Assembly: GCA_002729275.1 (NCBI GenBank) | Contig: PBTP01000102.1 | Location: forward strand, 8,502 to 13,739 | DNA from: Roseibacillus sp. | Lineage (GTDB): Bacteria > Verrucomicrobiota > Verrucomicrobiia > Verrucomicrobiales > Akkermansiaceae | Length of the DNA: 5,238 nt | Reading direction: 5' to 3' | In this document: positions 1 to 5,238 of the stretch, one piece after another | How positions within the stretch are numbered: position 1 is the first letter of the stretch | Layout of the letters: every line of letters starts with the position of its first letter | The notes under the pieces: model-generated | The model's input: the letters and a program-made list of their open reading frames with translations, nothing else | Told to the model about the DNA's origin: nothing | Databases searched by the model: none | Position numbers and translations under genes: made by a program

Positions 1-293
<293 letters not shown>

Positions 294-305
294 TGGGTTG
301 GGACA

Positions 306-1307
306 CTACTCCTGTATACCCTGGGAGAAGGGAGGGGCCTTGTTGCGTTCGAAACCTTCAAAAATTGGTTCGAGAAGAACGCTCAATGCTCCGATTCCAA
401 TAAAGAGGCCTGCAGCGAGGATAAGAATGAATTTCCGGGAAAGGATCGTGCTATAGAGAAATAGCAGTTTTACGTCCATCATTGGGCCAAAGACGAGAAA
501 GGCGAGGCGAGGCCCATTACTGAATGTGTCAAAAGTGGCGGCAATGAAGGCGTCTGAAGTGCTGCACAAGCTCAGAAGAAAGGAGAGGCCCATCAGGGCA
601 GCCGGAGCACCCCAGATGCTCTCTGCGGTGCCATCAATATAATCACGCAGTGGGATGGTCTGCTGGTCGACGGGAGGGGGAGTGTTGACGATCGCAACGA
701 TGGTGATCCCGATCACGAAATAGATTCCGACGTCTACGAAGTCACGCATGGCTGCCCGGAGTGCCATGATAAGACGATTCTTTTTCTCCAGGAGGGTGCT
801 CCCATGGTCAGAGTGGTGATCATGACTGGACTCGGCTTCCCTGAGTTCTCCCACGATGCGCGGCTTCAAGATTCGCCCTACGCCAACTCGCAGGAGAATC
901 AGACCGACTATGACTGCGATTACGTAGCCAAATAGAAGTCGTGATCCTGCCATTTCGAGAGGGATTTTTTTAAAGGCACTGTAGGTGCTCAGGAAGGTCA
1001 CAGGATTCACGATTGGAGCGGCCAGCATGTAAGTGATCGCGCAGGCAGGCGGCAGGCCTTTTTTGACCAGTCGCCGGATGACCGGAACAACGGCACACTC
1101 GCACACGGGGAAAATAATGCCGAGCAATCCGCTCATCAGAACCGCTAAGCCTCGATTTCGGGGAAGAAGCCGGTCGATCGCTCCCGAGGGAAGGTAGACA
1201 TCGATGAAGCCGCTTATGATTGTTCCAAGCAGAATAAAAGGAGCCCCCTCGACCAGGATGGAGAGGAAGAGGAACGAGAAATCAGGCAGCCAAGTGTCAA
1301 GGAACAC
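306..1307 (-). CDS. DUF318/ArsP_1-family membrane permease
   Basis: This 333-residue polytopic membrane protein has about eight hydrophobic segments. Family signatures are EGAPFILLG (20-28), FPVCECAVVPV (66-76) with Cys69 and Cys71, APIVNPVTF (97-105), CSTSDAFIA (248-256) and GPMMDVK (274-280). These match the permease family PF03773 (DUF318/ArsP_1), which includes B. subtilis YcgR and the organoarsenical exporter ArsP. A cytoplasmic or linker loop at 161-169 reads SHDHHSDHG, a possible metal-binding patch. The start is GTG at 1307-1305: an in-frame TGA lies 9 bp upstream (1319-1317) and no better start keeps the first membrane segment. No Shine-Dalgarno sequence is seen. The TIGR03943 partner follows after 12 bp, so the two are surely co-transcribed. 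Substrate is unknown; a metal or metalloid is inference from the family and from the His/Cys residues. The 104-bp gap upstream (1308-1411) could hold its promoter, but I see no convincing -35/-10 pair. Confidence 0.9.
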   Translation of the reverse strand: MFLDTWLPDFSFLFLSILVEGAPFILLGTIISGFIDVYLPSGAIDRLLPRNRGLAVLMSGLLGIIFPVCECAVVPVIRRLVKKGLPPACAITYMLAAPIVNPVTFLSTYSAFKKIPLEMAGSRLLFGYVIAVIVGLILLRVGVGRILKPRIVGELREAESSHDHHSDHGSTLLEKKNRLIMALRAAMRDFVDVGIYFVIGITIVAIVNTPPPVDQQTIPLRDYIDGTAESIWGAPAALMGLSFLLSLCSTSDAFIAATFDTFSNGPRLAFLVFGPMMDVKLLFLYSTILSRKFILILAAGLFIGIGALSVLLEPIFEGFERNKAPPFSQGIQE

Positions 1308-1385
1308 GGCGGCTGATCAAAGGCGTTAGCAGAGAGTTTGCGAGAACTTTCTGCCGGTGTCGCCTCGGTTCCAATGCCGTTCGGG

Positions 1386-1406
1386 AGTTCCAAAAAGGCG
1401 GGAACT
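1386..1406. repeat. Short inverted repeat AGTTCC-N9-GGAACT upstream of the permease
   Basis: Perfect 6-bp arms (1386-1391 and 1401-1406) surround a 9-nt spacer in the gap between the end of the ApbE gene and the permease start. The T-run on the minus strand lies in the spacer rather than after the stem, so it does not look like an intrinsic terminator. It could be an operator for the permease operon or a chance palindrome; a related GGTTCC occurs at about 1367-1372. Confidence 0.3.
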
Positions 1407-1411
1407 GCGTT

Positions 1412-2488
1412 CTACGGGCGGGTTAATGGTGGGAACTGCCGGGTTCTCTGGTCGAAGGGGCCGTTTCCGAGAGTCACAATCCGACAGGAAATCTCTCCGG
1501 CGGCAAAGACTTGGGCGGCGAATTGGGGCCGAATGCAGCAGAAGGTGGCCAGAGGGTCACTTTGGACTGCAGTGGGTGCGACCACCGTAGCTGCGATGCG
1601 CCGGGTGAGCCCGATACCTGTTCCGGGATCGATAATATGTGAGTAGCGGGTTCCCTCAATTTCCACGTAGCGCTCGATGTCACCTGAAGTGGAAACGGCA
1701 CAGTTTGAGACGTGTATGATTTGCTCTATATCGGCCCCAAGGGTCCTGATTCCAACGGCCCATCCAGCGCGGTCCGGGGGTGAAGAACCGAGCCTTATAT
1801 CTCCGGCTACGGCCACCATTGCAGAGGAAATTCCATGGGACTTGATAATACGCAGCATTTCGTCTGCCGCATATCCCTTGGCGATTCCTCCGAGGTCGAA
1901 GAGAAGATTTTCGCCCTTCAAGGTAACCGTCTTCTCCTCCAGAGAGACTTCGAACTTTTCCCAGCCGGCTGCTTTGCGGGCTTTCTCGAGGAGGGCGGTA
2001 TCAGGGAGGGCTTTCTGTCGTTTGGACCTTCTCCAGAGCTTGGTGAATCCACCGAGGGTAGGATCAAAGGCCCCTTCGGTGGTCTCTGCGATGCTACGTG
2101 CATGGGTAAGGACGGTAGCGAGAGTGCGGGAGACTTCGATTGGCTCGTTAACCGGCCCCTTGCACAGACGCATCAGTTCGCTTTTTGGATTATAGTCGCT
2201 GCAGATCAAACCGATCTCATCAGCGCGCTGGAAGGCTGCAGTGATAGCAGCTTCACCCTTCCTCGGGTCTGTCGCGTAAACCACGATCTGCGCAGTTGTG
2301 CCCATCATTGGGTGCTCGGCAGAGTAGACTGGAGACGCTCGGAGTGCCTCGCCCTGCACTTGCCGTGGGGTCTGGATCCTTTTCCAGAGTTTGGGTCCGA
2401 AGAGAGGGTAGCAGCCGCAGGCCAGGAGGATGAGGACAACGAAAATCCTTCTGGCATTCCTGCCCGGGCGGGATATGGATCGAGTCAT
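1412..2488 (-). CDS. apbE: FAD:protein FMN transferase (ApbE family), lipoprotein
   Basis: This 358-residue protein belongs to the ApbE family, which attaches FMN covalently to Thr/Ser of periplasmic or membrane flavoproteins such as RnfG and NqrC, using FAD and Mg2+. Visible motifs are MMGTTAQIVVY (61-71), DLGGIAKGYAAD (198-209), AGDIRLGS (228-235), STSGD (266-270), HIIDPGTG (284-291) and TVVAPTAVQSDPLAT (301-315), in which Asp311 corresponds to a family Mg2+ ligand. The start ATG 2488-2486 gives a signal peptide with Arg residues (RPGRNARR), a hydrophobic core and a lipobox LLAC (21-24), so Cys24 would be lipidated. The frame is open further upstream (to an ATG at 2590), but that would bury the signal peptide and overlap the peroxiredoxin by about 100 bp. 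No FMN-acceptor protein is visible in the window. The start codon overlaps that of the divergent peroxiredoxin. The permease pair lies 104 bp downstream and may be in the same operon. Confidence 0.93.
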   Translation of the reverse strand: MTRSISRPGRNARRIFVVLILLACGCYPLFGPKLWKRIQTPRQVQGEALRASPVYSAEHPMMGTTAQIVVYATDPRKGEAAITAAFQRADEIGLICSDYNPKSELMRLCKGPVNEPIEVSRTLATVLTHARSIAETTEGAFDPTLGGFTKLWRRSKRQKALPDTALLEKARKAAGWEKFEVSLEEKTVTLKGENLLFDLGGIAKGYAADEMLRIIKSHGISSAMVAVAGDIRLGSSPPDRAGWAVGIRTLGADIEQIIHVSNCAVSTSGDIERYVEIEGTRYSHIIDPGTGIGLTRRIAATVVAPTAVQSDPLATFCCIRPQFAAQVFAAGEISCRIVTLGNGPFDQRTRQFPPLTRP

Positions 2489-3005
2489 GAAGCGAAAACT
2501 TTCGAGATGGTTAACGGGGCTCGGTTCGCTTTTTGCGTTCGCCCAGCCAACGATGGCTGAAAGCCTGGAGGTTGGCAAAGCTGTTCCCAAGGCTGAAGCG
2601 AAGAACCATAAGGGTGAAATTGTCAGAGTTCATGAGGTCTCTGCGGAGGGATTGGCCTTTTTCTTTTTTTATCCCAAGGCCCTGACCGGGGGATGAACGC
2701 GGCAAGTGTGTAGTTTGCGGGACGTAAACGAAAAGTTGGTGAAAAAAGGAGTCAAGGTCTATGGCGTGTCCTTTGACACGGTTTCGGCCCAGAAAGCCTT
2801 TGTGGAAAAACAAGAGCTCCCCTTTGAGCTTCTTGCAGACGTCAAGGGGAGAATTATCAAGGCCTTTGGGGTCCCCTCGCTTGGCAAATTCGCCTCTCGT
2901 CAGGCCTACCTATTTAAGGATGGCAAGCTCGTCTGGAAGGACGCCAAGGCTTCTGCCGGGAGCCAAGGAGAGGATCTGCTTCAAGCTCTCGAAGCTCTCG
3001 AGTAG
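2487..3005 (+). CDS. Selenocysteine-containing exported peroxiredoxin (Bcp/PrxQ-like), in-frame TGA read as Sec70
   Basis: The 172-residue frame contains one in-frame TGA (codon 70) and ends at TAG 3003-3005. Bcp/PrxQ peroxiredoxins reduce hydroperoxides, with a peroxidatic Cys in TPGC and a resolving Cys five residues later. Here the sequence is FYPKALTGG-[TGA]-TRQVCSLRD, so TGA replaces the peroxidatic Cys and Cys75, the only cysteine, is at the resolving position. Both sides are in the same frame and show good family sequence: VYGVSFDTVSAQKAF (91-105), LPFELLAD (111-118), GVPSLGKFASRQAYLF (128-143, Arg138 in the conserved Arg region) and DGKLVWKD. A hairpin suited to SECIS function follows the TGA. 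The N-terminus (MKRKLSRW, hydrophobic core, PTMA/ES) looks like a signal peptide cut after Ala24, so the enzyme would act outside the cytoplasm. ATG 2487 has only a weak GGAT upstream; ATG 2475 is an alternative, and ATG 2553 would give a cytosolic form. A Cys-to-stop mutation or base error is the main alternative. Confidence 0.88.
2694..2696 (+). other. In-frame TGA, predicted selenocysteine codon
   Basis: The TGA is codon 70 of the peroxiredoxin and stands at the peroxidatic Cys position, three residues after the conserved Thr (T-x-x-C pattern) and five before the resolving Cys. Genome-wide reassignment of TGA is unlikely: the adjacent Gfo/Idh/MocA gene ends with TGA (4447-4445) at a natural C-terminus, other genes use TGG for Trp, and no other gene here contains an in-frame TGA. 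Confidence 0.87.
2713..2729 (+). promoter_or_regulatory. Predicted bacterial SECIS hairpin
   Basis: GTTTGCG (2713-2719), loop GGA (2720-2722) and CGTAAAC (2723-2729) form a 7-bp stem with one G-U wobble (2717/2725) and no mismatch. There are 23 nt between the TGA and the loop. Described bacterial SECIS elements lie within the coding region just downstream of UGA, have a loop roughly 16-37 nt after it and a G among the first two loop bases; all three apply. Unlike E. coli fdhF there is no bulged U and no GU in the loop. A weaker competing stem, GCAA (2702-2705) with TTGC (2715-2718), is also possible. Confidence 0.7.
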
Positions 3006-3030
3006 CTCCCGGAGGTATCGTTGATACAAG

Positions 3031-3057
3031 AAAGGCGCAGCGTGAAGCTGCGCCTTT
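3031..3057. terminator. Strong hairpin between convergent genes, probable bidirectional terminator
   Basis: AAAGGCGCAGC (3031-3041) pairs perfectly over 11 bp with GCTGCGCCTTT (3047-3057) around the 5-nt loop GTGAA. It starts 25 bp after the peroxiredoxin stop and lies 31 bp beyond the end of the SUMF1 gene, so it can serve both converging transcripts. The A/T ends of the stem supply only short U-tracts on either strand. A smaller 5-bp hairpin (GTATC-GTT-GATAC, 3015-3027) precedes it. Confidence 0.82.
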
Positions 3058-3082
3058 GAAGAGATCACCCCAAAACTTTACT

Positions 3083-3098
3083 AGACCTCTAAAGGTCT
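3083..3098. repeat. Inverted repeat spanning the SUMF1 gene stop codon
   Basis: AGACCT (3083-3088) and AGGTCT (3093-3098) are perfect 6-bp arms around a 4-nt loop that contains the TAG stop of the minus-strand gene (3091-3089). It could help stop transcription or protect the 3' end of the SUMF1 mRNA, or be chance. No U-tract follows it on the minus strand. Confidence 0.35.
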
Positions 3099-4348
3099 TC
3101 GGCGTTCCTCGTTGGTTCCCACCAGTCCGTGTTCCAGTAAACGTGCATTTCCTCAGCGGTTGGAGCTTTCAGGGGCCGCACGATACGAAACCCGATGAAC
3201 TGGCCGTCGGTGTGATACCAGATACTTTTCGGGACCTGGGGATCAGTATCTTTCCAGTCATTCACCGATTGCATCCGAGCTGCGCTTCGACATTCGTCGG
3301 GGTTCTGGTCCCATGAGCCTCCCTTCACGATTCGAGGGTAACGAGTGAGGGAAATGTTCCACGGGTTGACGGATCCATCCTTGATAGTGTTGCGATATCC
3401 ATCGCTGAATCCGTCCAGCACCCATTCGGCGACGTTGCCGTGCATGTCATGCAGTCCCCAAGGATTCGCCTTCTTGGTTCCCACCGGGTAATAGGTAAAT
3501 TCCGAGTTGTCCCCATGCCACGCGTAATCGTCCATCTTGGCCATATCGTCTCCAAAGTGGAATGCAGTGGTAGTCCCAGCACGGCAGGCATATTCCCACT
3601 CCGCTTCGGTCGGGAGCCTGTAAAAGTGGCCAGTCTGGGCGCTGAGCCACTGGCAAAACTTGGAGGCGGCGTGGTGGGTGGTGCACATGGCGGGGTAGTT
3701 CAATTCTGAAGCATGCTCCCCGCTCCCGAACATATCGTGATACTGAGGAGTCGGCTGTGAGACAACATCGACGATGTTACCGGTGTCGCCACGGACAAGA
3801 GCATCCTTAACTGCTTTTTTGCGCTGCTTTCCGCGGACGGTTACTTCCTTTTCCTTATCCGCAGCGATCAGGCTACCGTCTTTGTTGCGGGCAACTCCGT
3901 TTTCGTAGAAGGGCTTATAGAGAGCCCATGGAATTTCAGTCTGCCCGATCCAGAATGGCCCGACGCGGACTTTCTTCTGTGGCCCCTCGTCGTCTGTGCG
4001 GTTTTCATGCTCTCCCTCGGGGGATCCCATGAGGAACTCCCCGCCCTTCAGGGCAATCATCTTGTATTTAGCCTGATTGGCTCGAGGTGCGATTTCTTCG
4101 TAATCCTTCATCTCCGCTTCGGTCCCAGGCCCTCCCTTCTTGAGGACAACCTCATGGACCTGCTTGCTCACAAAGAGCCGGTTGGCGGAGGGAAGGGCCC
4201 ACTCAGATGGCGTGGGAGTGGAGTTGGTAAACTTTGCCGGAGCTTTCAGAGTCGGAGCTTTCTCGGGATTGGAGTCGTCTGCCAGAGCAGCGATGCCAAC
4301 AAGAGTAACAGCTGCGGCGGATGTAAGAATCAGGGGGATGCGTTTCAT
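3089..4348 (-). CDS. Secreted SUMF1/FGE-sulfatase-domain protein, probably not a formylglycine-generating enzyme
   Basis: This 419-residue protein starts at ATG 4348-4346 with a signal peptide (MKRIPLILTS, hydrophobic core, ALA/DD near residue 23). The SUMF1-type fold (PF03781) covers about 96-395: GGEFLMGSPEGE (102-113), PFWIGQTEIPWALY (131-144), RLPTEAEWEYACRAGT (244-259), NPWGLHDMHGNVAEWV (295-310), IVKGGSWD (340-347) and IGFRIVRP (385-392). True FGEs convert a sulfatase Cys to formylglycine with two cysteines after GGSW. Here GGSW is followed by DQNPDECRSAAR, in which the first cysteine is Asp and Cys353 does not match the usual spacing, so FGE activity is doubtful. About 70 residues (roughly 150-218, rich in Lys, Asp and Gln) look like an insertion between the core motifs. 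Such proteins are numerous in PVC bacteria and mostly uncharacterised. The upstream Gfo/Idh/MocA gene ends 96 bp before the start, without a clear terminator, so co-transcription is possible. No Shine-Dalgarno sequence is present. Confidence 0.9.
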   Translation of the reverse strand: MKRIPLILTSAAAVTLVGIAALADDSNPEKAPTLKAPAKFTNSTPTPSEWALPSANRLFVSKQVHEVVLKKGGPGTEAEMKDYEEIAPRANQAKYKMIALKGGEFLMGSPEGEHENRTDDEGPQKKVRVGPFWIGQTEIPWALYKPFYENGVARNKDGSLIAADKEKEVTVRGKQRKKAVKDALVRGDTGNIVDVVSQPTPQYHDMFGSGEHASELNYPAMCTTHHAASKFCQWLSAQTGHFYRLPTEAEWEYACRAGTTTAFHFGDDMAKMDDYAWHGDNSEFTYYPVGTKKANPWGLHDMHGNVAEWVLDGFSDGYRNTIKDGSVNPWNISLTRYPRIVKGGSWDQNPDECRSAARMQSVNDWKDTDPQVPKSIWYHTDGQFIGFRIVRPLKAPTAEEMHVYWNTDWWEPTRNAEDL

Positions 4349-4444
4349 GAGGATTCTGGGGAGAATTGTGGGCGTGGGGGCGCTGCATTTCGGTGGGCCA
4401 GTAGCGGTCCGCCTCTTGGTGCTCCGAGCCCTTGCGGTGCTTAT

Positions 4445-5238
4445 TCAGGCTTGTACCAGCGCATCGGTCCCAGGGACCGGAGGAGCTGGGATCGGCATCT
4501 TGCCGTCCATCGGAGGATTGTCAGGGGCTTGGTCCTCACTGGTTTCCCAGAGGTTGTCCCAGGTGATCCGCTGTCCGGTGTGGGCAGCTTCGCGTCCGAG
4601 GATTCCGAGTGCCGTTGACTTAGCCATGAATTCACAGGAATTAATGATTTTTCCGGCCCTGAGGTTGGCGAAGAACTCGTTATGGCAAGTTTGATACATG
4701 TTTTGCTCCACTCCTTTTTCAGCCCGGTATTTCCAGTTGGTCTTACCCGTGGCGTCCTTGGTGGAGACCTTCCATGGGCCAACCACTGTTCCGCCCTCGC
4801 AGATGATACGGCTTACATTCTCGTTGAACGAATTGCTGTACTGACGCTGCTGAATCTGACAGAAAACATTGCCCGGATACTCATAGGTAATGGAGTAATT
4901 GTCGTAAACATTACCCGCGTCGCGGCGCTGACCCCGGCCTCCGTTACCAAAGGCCGCAATCGGGGCAACGTCATTCATGGCCCATGCCATCTTATCGACA
5001 GCGTGAATACACTGTTCAAGGAGCGGCCCGCCTGAGAGCCATTCGAAGTTGATCCAGTTGCGAAGCTGCCATTCGACGTCTCCCATGCCCTCAGGTTGCT
5101 TTGCATCGGGGGCGAGAGCCCGCACGGTGCCGCCCAGATATGTGCCCACAAAACTTGTGATGCGGCCGAGTTCTCCGCCGAGGGCCTTACCAAAACCTAC
5201 CCGGTTGGAAGGGCTGTAACGCCAGCAGTAACCGTGCT
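4445..5238 (-). CDS. Gfo/Idh/MocA family oxidoreductase, C-terminal part (cut by window end)
   Basis: The minus frame is open from the window end to TGA 4447-4445, giving 263 residues of the C-terminal part. It begins HGYCWRYSPSNRVGFGKALG, corresponding to the region just after the Rossmann domain; the NAD(P)-binding and EKP motifs are outside the window. The GTG at 5149 is internal, not a start. Features of the PVC-type subfamily are WQLRNWINFEWLSGG, EQCIHAVDK (Glu near 5015-5017 and the conserved His at 5003-5005), GNVYDNYSITYEYP, a short-chain TCHNEFFANLRAG segment, STALGILGREAAHTGQRITW and a Pro-rich end (PIPAPPVPG). The family oxidises or reduces sugars and related polyols with NAD(P); the substrate here is unknown. 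Whether it has a Tat signal, as many PVC members do, cannot be seen. The SUMF1 gene follows after 96 bp. Confidence 0.92.
   Translation of the reverse strand, partial: HGYCWRYSPSNRVGFGKALGGELGRITSFVGTYLGGTVRALAPDAKQPEGMGDVEWQLRNWINFEWLSGGPLLEQCIHAVDKMAWAMNDVAPIAAFGNGGRGQRRDAGNVYDNYSITYEYPGNVFCQIQQRQYSNSFNENVSRIICEGGTVVGPWKVSTKDATGKTNWKYRAEKGVEQNMYQTCHNEFFANLRAGKIINSCEFMAKSTALGILGREAAHTGQRITWDNLWETSEDQAPDNPPMDGKMPIPAPPVPGTDALVQA

Noticed and set aside
1835..2560. 241-residue plus-strand open frame opposite apbE
   Set aside because: No recognisable domain, and it covers the well-supported ApbE coding sequence on the other strand.
2653..2671. Poly-T run (5 T, C, 7 T) as a terminator or slippage site
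   Set aside because: It encodes the FFFFY part of the conserved strand before the active site and has no preceding GC-rich stem.
2706..3005. Separate small gene starting at GTG 2706
   Set aside because: It is in the same frame as the upstream signal-peptide and thioredoxin-fold half, begins in the middle of the active-site motif and lacks the first strand of the fold. It is the second half of one selenoprotein gene.
2487..3005. Peroxiredoxin pseudogene or frameshift
   Set aside because: No frame change is needed, the rest of the frame is intact and conserved, and the only stop falls exactly on the catalytic Cys with a hairpin after it. A single-base error at TGC/TGT cannot be fully excluded.
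4349..4444. Possible terminator or small RNA in the 96-bp gap
   Set aside because: Only weak 3-4 bp stems (around GGCTCGGAGC and GCGGACCGC on the minus strand) without a U-tract; nothing convincing.
4007..4694. Overlapping plus-strand open frames across the SUMF1 and Gfo/Idh/MocA genes
   Set aside because: They are low-complexity antisense readings of two genes with clear family motifs on the minus strand.

Overview
This 5.2 kb window looks like a piece of a bacterial chromosome, probably from the Planctomycetota/Verrucomicrobiota (PVC) group. That inference rests on two genes: a secreted SUMF1-type (formylglycine-generating-enzyme-like) protein beside a Gfo/Idh/MocA oxidoreductase whose core reads WQLRNWINFEWLSGG, a combination very common in PVC genomes. 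The starts generally lack good Shine-Dalgarno sequences, which fits but does not prove it. No rRNA, tRNA, insertion sequence, CRISPR array or phage gene was seen.

Layout. Positions 1-2488, all on the minus strand, hold three genes read from right to left: an ApbE-type FAD:protein FMN transferase lipoprotein (1412-2488), a DUF318/ArsP_1-family membrane permease (306-1307), and the N-terminal part of its usual partner, a TIGR03943/DUF1980 membrane protein (1-293, cut by the window edge). The partner carries a striking His-Asp tract encoded by nine perfect copies of one hexamer. Positions 2487-3005 on the plus strand hold an exported peroxiredoxin. A strong hairpin follows at 3031-3057 between convergent genes. 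Positions 3089-5238, minus strand, hold the SUMF1-domain protein (3089-4348) and, upstream of it, the C-terminal part of the Gfo/Idh/MocA oxidoreductase (4445 to the window end).

The main discovery is the peroxiredoxin. Its reading frame is open from 2487 to 3005 apart from one TGA at 2694-2696. That TGA lies exactly where the peroxidatic cysteine belongs (T-G-G-[TGA]-T-R-Q-V-C), and the same frame continues on the other side with good family sequence. Sixteen nucleotides downstream is a 7-bp stem with a GGA loop at a spacing suitable for a bacterial SECIS element. The best reading is a selenoprotein: a Bcp/PrxQ-like peroxiredoxin with Sec70 as peroxidatic residue and Cys75 as resolving residue, carrying an N-terminal signal peptide. 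Standard gene calling would split it into two fragments or call it a pseudogene.

How the genes fit together: the ApbE protein and the peroxiredoxin both appear to act outside the cytoplasm and are divergently arranged with overlapping start codons, so each promoter would have to lie inside the other gene. The permease/TIGR03943 pair is probably a two-component membrane system handling a metal or metalloid, judging by its His-rich segments and conserved cysteines; the substrate cannot be read from the sequence. The Gfo/Idh/MocA and SUMF1 genes may form a separate transcription unit of unknown substrate.
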